Shown here: positions 26,414 through 34,588 of the stretch, piece after piece
How the letters are laid out: every line of letters begins with the position of its first letter
Numbering within the stretch: position 1 is the stretch's first letter
Source of the DNA: an uncultured Bacteroidia bacterium
GTDB lineage: Bacteria; Bacteroidota; Bacteroidia; Bacteroidales; Prolixibacteraceae
Direction of reading: 5' to 3'
Assembly (NCBI GenBank): GCA_903907075.1
Contig: CAIVMQ010000026.1
Span: 1 to 39,264 of the forward strand
DNA length: 39,264 bases
Translations under genes and position numbers: made by a program
The notes under the pieces: model-generated
Databases searched by the model: none
Told to the model about the DNA's origin: nothing
The model's input: only the letters and a program-made list of their open reading frames with translations

Positions 26414-27295
26414 GTGGAAGCATCAGAACTACTCAAAAAGGTTCGGAAAATTGAGATAAAAACCAAAGGGCTCTCGAAAAACATCTTTGCAGGTGAATAT
26501 CACAGTGCCTTTAAGGGTCGAGGCATGGCCTTCAGCGAGGTGCGTGAATATCAATTTGGTGACGACATTCGTAACATCGACTGGAATGTTACGGCTCGCT
26601 ACGGTCATCCATTTATCAAAATATTTGAAGAAGAGCGTGAGTTGACCGTTATGTTGCTTGTAGATGTGAGTGGCTCGAGAGATTTTGGAACCGTAGAGCG
26701 GACAAAAAAAGCGGTCATCGTTGAACTTGCTGCTATACTCTCTTTTTCTGCCATTTCGAACAACGATAAAATTGGGGTGATCTTCTTTTCCGATCGGATT
26801 GAAAAATTTATCCCTCCCAAAAAAGGGAGAACCCATACGCTACGAATTATCCGGGAGCTTATAGAGTTTGAGCCCGTTTCAAGGTTAACAGATATCTCTG
26901 TCGCATTAAGGTATCTTACCAATGCGATGAAGCGAAGGGTAACAACATTTATTATTTCCGATCTAATGGATAAATCGCCCTTGATGGAGCAGGCCCTTTC
27001 GATAGCTAACAATAAACACGACATGGTAGGGCTGCGCATTTATGATGAACGCGAGGCTGAACTGCCTGCTGTGGGTATGATAAAATTTAAGGATGCTGAA
27101 ACTGGAGAATACCTATGGGTTGATTCATCGAGTAAAAGTGTCAGAGAAAGCTACAGAAAGGATTGGAGTGATCGGAATAAACAATTGGATAGCTTACTCA
27201 AAAAAACCGGCCTTGATTATGTAAACATTAGCACACGAGAAGATTACGTAAAATCACTCGTTTCACTTTTCAAGAAAAGGGAACATAAATTATGA
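26414..27295 (+). CDS. DUF58 domain protein with von Willebrand-like fold (Bat operon)
   Basis: 293 aa. The DUF58 signature SEVREYQFGDDIRNIDWNVT is at residues 41-60. A von Willebrand-type metal site follows: DVSGS with Asp84, Ser86 and Ser88 in LLVDVSGSRD, and later FIISDLMD. There is no membrane span, so it is a cytoplasmic partner for MoxR in the usual moxR-DUF58 pairing. The start is a GTG at 26414; there is no upstream ATG and the next ATG (residue 38) would remove the conserved start of the domain. Its stop overlaps the next gene by four bases (ATGA), showing translational coupling. Confidence 0.9.
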   Translation: MEASELLKKVRKIEIKTKGLSKNIFAGEYHSAFKGRGMAFSEVREYQFGDDIRNIDWNVTARYGHPFIKIFEEERELTVMLLVDVSGSRDFGTVERTKKAVIVELAAILSFSAISNNDKIGVIFFSDRIEKFIPPKKGRTHTLRIIRELIEFEPVSRLTDISVALRYLTNAMKRRVTTFIISDLMDKSPLMEQALSIANNKHDMVGLRIYDEREAELPAVGMIKFKDAETGEYLWVDSSSKSVRESYRKDWSDRNKQLDSLLKKTGLDYVNISTREDYVKSLVSLFKKREHKL

Positions 27296-28317
27296 GACGA
27301 ACGAACACACTAAAATATATCGCCTTACTGGGTCTGTTTTTGCTCTCTCTTATGGTCGCAAATGGAGAAGAGATAAGGCTAAGAACGGCCTTGGAACGAG
27401 ATTCTATATGGTTGGGTGATCAAATTAAATTAATGATCGTTGTTGAGCAACCAGCCGGAACGAAGATTGAATTTCCAGCTCTGTCCGATTCTATTCAGAA
27501 GATCGAGATTCTCAAAAGATCGAAGATCGACACCTCAAAACTTGATGGTACTCGCTTACAGCTTAAGCAGTCGTACCTGATAACCTGCTTTGACAGTGGG
27601 GCTCACTATATCCCGGCTTTCTATTTCAGATTTATGAACGGCGGACTTCGTGATTCTATTAAAAGCAACGATCTAACTTTGTTTGTGAAATTTCCTCCTG
27701 TTGATCTTAAACATGGTCCTGTAGATTTGAAAAAACCATTTGCAGCGCCAATAACATTCAAGGAGATTGCCCCATGGCTGCTAGCAATTATCCTATTAGC
27801 GGCGATCCTATTCTTGGTGATCTATGCGATTAATAGAAGAAATAAAAATAGACCGTTATTCCAGCGTCCGGCTAAGCCAAAAACTCCGCCTCATTTAACC
27901 GCGATTCAGGAACTCGACAAGCTAAAAGAGGAGCAATTGTGGCAACAAGAGAAGTTCAAAGATTATTATACCCGACTTACAGATATCGTTCGTGTATATA
28001 TCGAAGATCGGTTTAAGATGGCTGCAATGGAACAGACAACCCATGAGATTATAGCTGGATTTAAAGAATCGAAGGAGTCAATAGAGAATAAATCGTTACT
28101 CGAATTAAAAGAAATCCTTGAACTGGCCGACCTAGTAAAATTTGCTAAGCTCACTCCTCTGCCCGACGAAAATTTTAAAATGCTTTCGAACGCCTATCTT
28201 TTTGTAAAAGAGACAACCATTGAAACAGTCGCAGAACCAGTAGAAGCCATTAAGGAAGAGGTGATCGAACCAGAGAATATTGACGTGAAAGATAAAAAAG
28301 GGGACACTCAGTTATGA
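27292..28317 (+). CDS. Bat-operon membrane protein, BatD-like layout, unnamed
   Basis: 341 aa. N-terminal signal (residues 1-25, ending near VANG), then a beta-rich domain of about 110 residues with a BatD-like opening (LERDSIWLGDQIKLMIVVEQ compared with VELGEQFRLAFTLNARGQ in BatD), one membrane span at about 159-181, and a charged cytoplasmic part with a helical ERF-like segment (DYYTRLTDIVRVYIEDRFKM) near 225-245. The last 45 residues are very acidic and lysine-rich. No named family is certain. The same layout in short form appears in BatD of this operon, so I infer a distant paralogue that contacts the periplasmic side of the VWA complex. Four-base ATGA overlaps join it to both neighbours. 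Confidence 0.7.
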   Translation: MRRTNTLKYIALLGLFLLSLMVANGEEIRLRTALERDSIWLGDQIKLMIVVEQPAGTKIEFPALSDSIQKIEILKRSKIDTSKLDGTRLQLKQSYLITCFDSGAHYIPAFYFRFMNGGLRDSIKSNDLTLFVKFPPVDLKHGPVDLKKPFAAPITFKEIAPWLLAIILLAAILFLVIYAINRRNKNRPLFQRPAKPKTPPHLTAIQELDKLKEEQLWQQEKFKDYYTRLTDIVRVYIEDRFKMAAMEQTTHEIIAGFKESKESIENKSLLELKEILELADLVKFAKLTPLPDENFKMLSNAYLFVKETTIETVAEPVEAIKEEVIEPENIDVKDKKGDTQL

Positions 28318-29306
28318 ACCATATCATATTTGCAAAACCTGAACTGTTTTATCTACTGATCGGGTTGATTCCAATGATCGTCTGGTATATTCTTCGTCAA
28401 AATAAATCGAAGGCCAGCATACAGATCAGCACATTGGAATCTCTTAAAAAAACAAGCCTTACCTGGAAACATGCATTACGTCATGCCGTGTTTGTACTTC
28501 AAATTGCAGTGTTAGCACTCTTAATTACCTGTCTGGCCAGGCCACAATCATCAGATAGTTGGCAAAATCAAACCATTGAAGGGATTGACATTATGATTGC
28601 CCTCGATTTATCAAGTTCAATGTTAGCCCGCGATTTCCAACCGAACAGGCTAGAGGCAGCTAAGGCGGTAGCAACAAAATTTGTCTCAGGTCGCCAATAT
28701 GACCGGATTGGATTAGTAGTTTTCTCGGGTGAAAGCTTTACACAATGTCCACTTACCACAGACAGAGCGGTATTAGTGAATCTGTTTCAGAACCTACAGA
28801 GTGGAATGATCGAGGATGGAACAGCCATCGGACTCGGACTTGCTAATGCTGTTTCGCGCCTAAAGGATAGTGAAGCCCGGAGCCGCGTGATTATTTTACT
28901 TACCGATGGTGAAAATAACAGAGGAGAGATAGCCCCTATAACGGCGGCAGAAATAGCCAAAACATTTGGAATCAGAGTCTATACAATCGGAATCGGAACC
29001 ATTGGCATGGCCCCATTCCCAGTGCAGACTCCATTTGGTGTTCAAATGCGTGATATGGAGGTTAAAATTGATGAAAAAACATTGCAAGAAATTGCCTCCA
29101 TCACAGAAGGTAAATATTTCCGCGCTACAAATAATAAAACATTAGTAGAAGTCTATAAAGAGATTGACAAGTTAGAACGATCAAAGATTGAAAATAAAGA
29201 GTTCAGCAAGAAGAATGAGGAGTATCGCCGTTTTGCACTTGGCGCCCTTATCTTGGCGCTGTTAGCTTTGATTCTGCAGTTTGCGGTATTCAGGCATATC
29301 CCGTAA
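28314..29306 (+). CDS. batA: BatA: membrane protein with von Willebrand domain
   Basis: 330 aa. Two N-terminal membrane spans (about residues 10-27 and 57-75), a VWA domain and a C-terminal span (about 307-325), so the VWA domain probably faces the periplasm. The MIDAS metal site is intact: DLSSS with Asp98, Ser100 and Ser102, followed by LTDGEN in VIILLTDGENNRG near 196-208. In Bacteroides the batA-E genes were named for an aerotolerance phenotype; the mechanism is not settled. The start overlaps the stop of the upstream gene by four bases. Confidence 0.9.
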   Translation: MNHIIFAKPELFYLLIGLIPMIVWYILRQNKSKASIQISTLESLKKTSLTWKHALRHAVFVLQIAVLALLITCLARPQSSDSWQNQTIEGIDIMIALDLSSSMLARDFQPNRLEAAKAVATKFVSGRQYDRIGLVVFSGESFTQCPLTTDRAVLVNLFQNLQSGMIEDGTAIGLGLANAVSRLKDSEARSRVIILLTDGENNRGEIAPITAAEIAKTFGIRVYTIGIGTIGMAPFPVQTPFGVQMRDMEVKIDEKTLQEIASITEGKYFRATNNKTLVEVYKEIDKLERSKIENKEFSKKNEEYRRFALGALILALLALILQFAVFRHIP

Positions 29307-29329
29307 AAGAATCATTAAAAAATTGAGTA

Positions 29330-30370
29330 ATGGAATCATTTAGATTTGCACATCCCGAATATTTCTATTTGCTACTGATAATCCCGGTATTTATAGTCCT
29401 GTATATTATCTCAAGGATTAATAGAAGTCGGTCATTACGATTGTTTGGCGATCATGCGCTGATCGCACAACTTATGCCCAGCGTTTCTACCAACCGACCA
29501 TTTATCAAATTTACCCTCTGGATGCTTGCATTGGGTTTTCTAATTACAGCAATCGCGCAGCCTCAGTTTGGCTCTAAATTATTAAATTCAAAACGCAAAG
29601 GGATCGAGCTTATTATCGCCCTTGACGTCTCTAACAGTATGCTCGCTGAAGATATTAAACCCAATAGGCTGGAGAGGGCCAAAAGGGCAATAGCAAAATT
29701 GACGGAGAGGCTTAAAGATGATAAATTAGGATTAATCGTATTTGCAGGTCAAGCATTTGTGCAACTGCCAATTACAACCGATTATGTTTCGGCTAAACTA
29801 TTTCTCGACGCTATTAACACCAATATAGTTCCGGTGCAAGGGACCGCTATCGGAGCCGCTATTCAACTGGCCGTTAAATCTTTTACCCCTGACTTCAACG
29901 GTAGCAAGGCCATAATCGTGATTACTGATGGCGAAAACCATGAAGATGATGCTGTCGGAGCGGCTAAGGAGGCACTGGAGAAAAAGATGGTAGTTCATAC
30001 GATTGGCATGGGGCTACCTCAGGGTGCACCAATACCTTTGGGATTGCCTGGAAGTCAGGATTTCCTCAAAGACAAGAATAACAATATTGTTGTGACAAAG
30101 CTCGATGAGACGATGCTTTCGCAAATATCAGTAGCAGGCGGAGGGAGCTATATCAGAGCAAATAATGCCGAGGTAGGTCTTAATAACCTATTCAATGAAA
30201 TCGAAAAAATGGAGAAATCGGAGCTGAGCTCTCGTGAATATTCTGAATATAACGATCAGTTTCCATTATTTCTTCTCCTTGCCTTTTTGCTAATTCTTAT
30301 CGATTTTCTAATCCTTGACAGGAAAAATAAATGGCTGCGTAATTTCAAGCTATTTGGTAACCAAAAATGA
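29330..30370 (+). CDS. batB: BatB: membrane protein with von Willebrand domain
   Basis: 346 aa, a clear paralogue of the preceding BatA with the same plan: membrane spans at about 10-27 and 60-77, a VWA domain with intact DVSNS (Asp99, Ser101, Ser103) and ITDGENHED near 204-212, then a C-terminal span at about 310-327. The N-terminal FRFAHPEYFYLLL parallels IIFAKPELFYLLI in BatA, indicating an old duplication. Its tail continues for about 18 basic residues after the last helix. It starts 23 bases after batA and its stop overlaps batC by four bases (ATGA). Confidence 0.9.
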   Translation: MESFRFAHPEYFYLLLIIPVFIVLYIISRINRSRSLRLFGDHALIAQLMPSVSTNRPFIKFTLWMLALGFLITAIAQPQFGSKLLNSKRKGIELIIALDVSNSMLAEDIKPNRLERAKRAIAKLTERLKDDKLGLIVFAGQAFVQLPITTDYVSAKLFLDAINTNIVPVQGTAIGAAIQLAVKSFTPDFNGSKAIIVITDGENHEDDAVGAAKEALEKKMVVHTIGMGLPQGAPIPLGLPGSQDFLKDKNNNIVVTKLDETMLSQISVAGGGSYIRANNAEVGLNNLFNEIEKMEKSELSSREYSEYNDQFPLFLLLAFLLILIDFLILDRKNKWLRNFKLFGNQK

Positions 30371-31128
30371 GCATTGCAATGAAGAAAACTTTCCTAATCC
30401 TTATAATCGGCCTACTTGCCTTCGAAGCTTCTGCACAAAAAGAGCGGAAATACATTCGGGAAGGAAACGGTTATTATACCGACGGACTTAAAGATACCGC
30501 CAAACTAGACACCATAACCTTTGGGAAAGCGGAGGTGGCTTACCGTCGCGCGTTGGAAATCAAACCCGAAGATTTCCACTGGCAATTCAACCTGGCAAAT
30601 TCTATTTACAAACAAAACAAAGCAGAACAGGCAGCCTCTGAATTCGAGAAACTAATTGAAAAAACAAAGGACCCTATCGAAAAAACTTTTGTTTACCATA
30701 ACTGGGGAAATTCATTACTCGCGCAAAAAAAATTCGATCCCAGTATCGATGCCTATAAAAAAGCATTACGAATAAATCCCAATGATCCTGAAACAAAATA
30801 CAACCTGGCTTATGCTATGAAAATGAAAAAAAAGGATCAAGAGCAGAAAAAGAAAGATAAGGATAAGGATAAAGACAAAAAGGACAAGGATAAAGATAAG
30901 GACAAAGATAAGGACAAGGACAACAAGGATAATAAAGACAATAAAGATAAAGACAAACAAGATCAGAATAAAGACCAGCAGCAACAGCCCAAGCAAGATA
31001 AAATCTCAAAGCAAAGTGCCGAACAGATGCTAAAGGCGCTTGAAAATGATGAGAAACAGACTCAAGATAAGGTTAAGAAGGCTCAGGCGCAAAAGGCCAA
31101 TCGCACCAAACTGGATAAAAATTGGTAA
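30367..31128 (+). CDS. batC: BatC: TPR protein with Lys/Asp-rich tail
   Basis: 253 aa. Signal peptide at residues 1-23 (ending SASAQ-like ASAQ), then two or three TPR units: AEVAYRRALEIKPEDFHWQF, FHWQFNLANSIYKQNKAEQA and VYHNWGNSLLAQKKFDPSID. After residue 151 comes a highly charged low-complexity tract of about 60 residues made of KD, KDK and KDN units with some Gln, then a short C-terminal helix (SAEQMLKALENDEKQ). The protein is probably periplasmic and binds the VWA partners through the TPR part. The start ATG at 30367 overlaps batB; an ATG at 30379 (MKKTFLIL) would give a more ordinary signal peptide and cannot be excluded. Confidence 0.87.
   Translation: MSIAMKKTFLILIIGLLAFEASAQKERKYIREGNGYYTDGLKDTAKLDTITFGKAEVAYRRALEIKPEDFHWQFNLANSIYKQNKAEQAASEFEKLIEKTKDPIEKTFVYHNWGNSLLAQKKFDPSIDAYKKALRINPNDPETKYNLAYAMKMKKKDQEQKKKDKDKDKDKKDKDKDKDKDKDKDNKDNKDNKDKDKQDQNKDQQQQPKQDKISKQSAEQMLKALENDEKQTQDKVKKAQAQKANRTKLDKNW
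30824..31002 (+). repeat. Lys/Asp codon repeat tract within batC
   Basis: Irregular tandem hexamers of the type AARGAY (Lys-Asp), with some AAYAAR units (Asn-Lys), run through about 60 codons. Both Lys codons and both Asp codons are used, so the tract is not one pure repeat. Slippage in whole six-base units would keep the reading frame and change tail length. Confidence 0.8.
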
Positions 31129-31153
31129 GAATAACTATTTTTGAATATTCGAA

Positions 31154-32980
31154 ATGGAAATAAAATATAATAAAACGATGAGAGTAAAACAGCTCTATCT
31201 GTTAGTTTGCATCTTACTTATTAGCTTACAAGGGATTTCACAGCAGGTGAATTTCACGATGGAGGGTCCTAAAGTTGTCGAACTGGGGGAGCAGTTTCGC
31301 CTTGCGTTTACATTAAATGCGAGAGGCCAAAACCTAAAGCTTCCTGAATTATCAGATTTCGATGTCCTTATGGGACCATCAACTTCGCAGAGTAGTTCCT
31401 TTCAGATTGTTAATGGAGTGAGTTCTCAATCTGTTTCCTTTTCGTACCTCTTTATCCTTCGGGCCAAGAAGGATGGGCGTTTTAATATAGGTCCGGCTTC
31501 CATTAATGTCAATGGCACAAATGTATCTTCTAATCCATTAATTATTGAGGTTGTCAAAGGATCAGCAAAACCGGCTGGCGGAGGGACAGAGCAGCCCACT
31601 TCTACCCCTGGAAGCGTTTCCCGGTCAGATCTTTTTGTGAAACTTATTTTAGATCGGAAGAGCGTATACAAAGGGGATCATATAATGGCAACTATCAAGA
31701 TCTACTCCAAAGTAAATCTGAATGGATTTGAAGATATCTCGTTGCCTAGTTTTGAAGGATTCTGGTCACAGGAGGTAGCATTACCTCAACAGATATCACT
31801 ACAGCGCGAGTCGTACAATGGTGAAATTTATAATGTTGGAACCTTAAAGAAAACCCTACTCTTCCCACAGCAAACCGGACCTATTACTATCGGAAAGGTA
31901 AAAATTGATTGCATTGTTCAGCAACGGGTTAAGCAGTCAAAGAGTTTCTTTGATGACTTTTTTGATAATTTCGCCAATGTAAAAGCTACCGTAACCAGTG
32001 ACCCATTAACTGTAACCGTAAACCCATTACCTGCCGGACCGTCTGATTTTTCTGGTGCAGTAGGCCGTTTTGATTTGCGCTCAACCATTACCTCAACCAA
32101 TGTAAAAGAAAATGATGCAATCACATTACATATCGATGTAAGTGGGAACGGAAACATAAAGCTTATTAATGCCCCTAAATTAACGTTGCCGGCCGACTTT
32201 GAAGTCTATGATCCGAAAACGCAAAGTAATTTCACCGCCTCGGCAGAAGGGATCAATGGACATATCTCCTTTGATTACCTCTTCCTCCCCCGTTTTGCAG
32301 GAGATTATACCGTTCCACCGGTAAATTTTGTCTACTTCGACCCAGCGTCGGGAAAATATGTGACAAAATCGTCACAGGAGTTCAAAATTCACGTGGCAAA
32401 GGGAGATGGAACTTCATCTAAGGCAATAATGAGTTCAGTCTCTAAAGAGGATGTAAAGTACCTTGGTAAGGATATCCGTTTTATCAAACAAGGAAATAGT
32501 AAATTAACTCCTAAAGGGGATATATTCTTCGGTAGTTTTAGCTTTTACCTAATCTACCTAATTGGAATATTAGGTTTACTTGCTCTTTATCTTCTTTATC
32601 AAAAACAGATTCGCGCGAATGCAAATGTAGCAGGTATTAAGAATAAGAAAGCGAGTAAAGTGGCACTACGCCGTTTAAAGGAGGCGAGTATCCATTTAAA
32701 AGATAGTGCAACAGAGAAATTCTACGAATCGATAACACGTGCATTCTGGGGCTATCTAAGTGATAAGTTGACGATTCCGTTTGCGGAATTAAATAAGGAG
32801 AGGGCGTCGGCGGCATTAAGTAATCACAAGGCAACAGAAACGGTTATTAATCGCTTTATTCAAATTTTGGATACATGTGAATATGCCCGTTTTGCGCCAG
32901 GTGAAGCGAACCAGAAGATGCACGAGATCTACGATGAAGCCTGCGATGTAATGAGTCAGATGGAGAAAGAGATCAATTGA
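31154..32980 (+). CDS. batD: BatD: oxygen-tolerance-type membrane protein
   Basis: 608 aa. A signal peptide, then a long periplasmic region with repeated beta-sandwich-like segments (VELGEQFRLAFTLNARGQ near residue 42; KSVYKGDHIMATIKIYSKVN near 170; VKENDAITLHIDVSGNGNIK near 317), a membrane span at about 465-482 (YLIYLIGILGLLALYLLY) and a cytoplasmic helical domain to the end (AFWGYLSDKLTIPFAELN near 530). This matches BatD proteins, thought to pair with the VWA and TPR Bat proteins at the inner membrane. ATG 31154 gives an eight-residue extra leader; ATG 31178 (MRVKQLYLL) would place a standard signal directly at the N-terminus and is a real alternative. Confidence 0.88.
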   Translation: MEIKYNKTMRVKQLYLLVCILLISLQGISQQVNFTMEGPKVVELGEQFRLAFTLNARGQNLKLPELSDFDVLMGPSTSQSSSFQIVNGVSSQSVSFSYLFILRAKKDGRFNIGPASINVNGTNVSSNPLIIEVVKGSAKPAGGGTEQPTSTPGSVSRSDLFVKLILDRKSVYKGDHIMATIKIYSKVNLNGFEDISLPSFEGFWSQEVALPQQISLQRESYNGEIYNVGTLKKTLLFPQQTGPITIGKVKIDCIVQQRVKQSKSFFDDFFDNFANVKATVTSDPLTVTVNPLPAGPSDFSGAVGRFDLRSTITSTNVKENDAITLHIDVSGNGNIKLINAPKLTLPADFEVYDPKTQSNFTASAEGINGHISFDYLFLPRFAGDYTVPPVNFVYFDPASGKYVTKSSQEFKIHVAKGDGTSSKAIMSSVSKEDVKYLGKDIRFIKQGNSKLTPKGDIFFGSFSFYLIYLIGILGLLALYLLYQKQIRANANVAGIKNKKASKVALRRLKEASIHLKDSATEKFYESITRAFWGYLSDKLTIPFAELNKERASAALSNHKATETVINRFIQILDTCEYARFAPGEANQKMHEIYDEACDVMSQMEKEIN

Positions 32981-33002
32981 CCAGTTAAATGAAAAATGAA
33001 AA

Positions 33003-33776
33003 ATGAAAAACTTAATCATAAAATTTAGCCTGTTATTAGTCATTGTTGCTGCATCGTTTGCATCAAATGGGCAATCTTCGGCCGTTAGCGATTCACTGAA
33101 TACAGCCAATCAACTTTATAATAGCACCAAATATCAGGAAGCAATCCGAAAATATCAGTATGTATTAACTCAAGGATTCGAATCGGTTGAGATATACTAT
33201 AACCTTGGAAATGCATTTTATAAATCTGGCAATTCAACCTTCGCAATTCTGAATTATGAGCGGGCAAAAAAGCTGGCCCCCAATGATGAGGATATCCGCT
33301 ATAACCTTGATCTTGCCAGGACTCAGATTGTAGATAATATTGTCACCATCCCAGATCCCGGATTCCTACGTTGGTGGAAACAACTAATCAACTCGCAATC
33401 GATTAGTTTCTGGGGAACTCTGAGTCTGATCACTTTTTTTGCCTTTTTATCCTGCTTTGGACTTTTCCTACTCTCACGCTCATTCAAAATTAAGAAACTA
33501 GCCTTTTGGCTCTCCGTAGCAACGGTTTCTATCTCGGCAATTACTTTCGGAATTGGCTCTTACCTAACCTCTCAATTGATTAATCACAATACCGCGGTGA
33601 TCACAGAACGCAGTGTTAGAGTGAAAGCTTCTCCGAGCGAAACAGGTACTGAATTATTCATTGTTCATGAAGGGGTTACCATACAGCTTATCGACAAACT
33701 GGGCGAGTGGGTAAATATAAGTATGCCCGACGGAAACAAAGGCTGGGTTAAGGAAACGGCAATGGTGAGAATATAA
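33003..33776 (+). CDS. batE: BatE: TPR and SH3 domain membrane protein
   Basis: 257 aa. Signal peptide at 1-23, a TPR pair (ANQLYNSTKYQEAIRKYQYV and VEIYYNLGNAFYKSGN) to about residue 105, two membrane spans at about 133-157 and 166-189, and a C-terminal bacterial SH3-like domain of about 60 residues (SVRVKASPSETGTELFIVHE to GWVKETAMVRI). This is the usual BatE plan. TPR and SH3 parts would lie on the same, periplasmic, side if both helices cross the membrane. It begins 22 bases after batD, where the short repeat AAATGAA occurs three times and offers alternative start-like ATGs; only 33003 is in frame with the signal. It ends the Bat set. Confidence 0.87.
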   Translation: MKNLIIKFSLLLVIVAASFASNGQSSAVSDSLNTANQLYNSTKYQEAIRKYQYVLTQGFESVEIYYNLGNAFYKSGNSTFAILNYERAKKLAPNDEDIRYNLDLARTQIVDNIVTIPDPGFLRWWKQLINSQSISFWGTLSLITFFAFLSCFGLFLLSRSFKIKKLAFWLSVATVSISAITFGIGSYLTSQLINHNTAVITERSVRVKASPSETGTELFIVHEGVTIQLIDKLGEWVNISMPDGNKGWVKETAMVRI

Positions 33777-33848
33777 CACTGAAGAAAAAAAGATCTTTAA
33801 TTTAGGATCATCATTAAAATTCAAAATCAGGCCGTTTATAAACATCTG

Positions 33849-34466
33849 ATGAAGCTCATTGATCTATCCCATACGATTAGTCAAAATACACCTTTTTTTC
33901 CAGGGGATGAACCTATTGGTCTTAGTCAGACCAGATCAATAAAGGAGGATGGGTTTACGAATTTCAACTTAACCTCCGAAATGCACATCGGGACCCATAT
34001 CGATGGTCCATTACACAAAGTTTCAGGTTCACCATTGATCGCAAATCTATCGCTCGATAAATTTGCAGGCCATGCTGTATTAATTGATGTAAGGGGAGAA
34101 AATCGCATTGAGTTCAGGGAGTCATTCCGTGAACAAATTCTGTTTCAAAGCATCGTCCTTTTTTATGCCGGTTTAGGTGCTTGCTTTAATCAATCCGACT
34201 ATTTTTCGAACTATCCAGATATCAGCGAGGAACTTGCGTATTTCCTGGTTGAGAAAGAAATAAAAATCGTAGGTTTAGACTGGTGTTCACCCGATCATCA
34301 CCCCTACCCTATTCATGAGATTCTGCTACGAAACAACATCTTGATAATTGAGAACCTCACAAATCTGGATCAATTGGTTTATGAAACCGAGTTTGAACTA
34401 TTCGCTTTTCCACTAAAGATAGAAGCCGACAGCTCACCAGTGAGGGTGGTGGCAAGAGTAGATTAA
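33849..34466 (+). CDS. Cyclase-family (kynurenine formamidase-like) metal hydrolase
   Basis: 205 aa. The cyclase/formamidase family motif is intact: HIGTHIDGPLH at about residues 42-52, giving the usual His, His, Asp and His metal ligands. The start LIDLSHTISQNTPFFPGDEP is also typical, as is GLDWCSPDHHPYPIHEILL near 139-157 with further conserved His. Family members hydrolyse cyclic amides, formyl groups or related bonds; substrates vary and cannot be read from sequence, and no tryptophan-degradation gene is nearby. It lies 72 bases after batE on the same strand and may be read through from the Bat operon. It faces ilvC across a bidirectional terminator. Confidence 0.85.
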   Translation: MKLIDLSHTISQNTPFFPGDEPIGLSQTRSIKEDGFTNFNLTSEMHIGTHIDGPLHKVSGSPLIANLSLDKFAGHAVLIDVRGENRIEFRESFREQILFQSIVLFYAGLGACFNQSDYFSNYPDISEELAYFLVEKEIKIVGLDWCSPDHHPYPIHEILLRNNILIIENLTNLDQLVYETEFELFAFPLKIEADSSPVRVVARVD

Positions 34467-34524
34467 TCCCGTGAATAACTCTAATTATTTTTGTCGATAA
34501 TAGCATTGAATATTGTAAGTTATT

Positions 34525-34574
34525 CACTAAAAGAAGCCCCATCCGTCAAATGACGAACAGGGCTTCTTTTAGTG
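34525..34574. terminator. Bidirectional terminator between the cyclase gene and ilvC
   Basis: CACTAAAAGAAGCCC (34525-34539) pairs perfectly with GGGCTTCTTTTAGTG (34560-34574); the loop carries a small inner hairpin (CGTCA / TGACG). It lies 14 bases after the ilvC stop and about 60 bases after the cyclase stop. T-runs are inside the stem rather than after it, so strength is uncertain. Confidence 0.75.
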
Positions 34575-34588
34575 AGTTATTGTATCGT

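Noticed and set aside
26605..27039. 144-codon open frame on minus opposite the DUF58 gene
   Set aside because: Antisense shadow of a conserved gene; low-complexity Ser/Ile composition.
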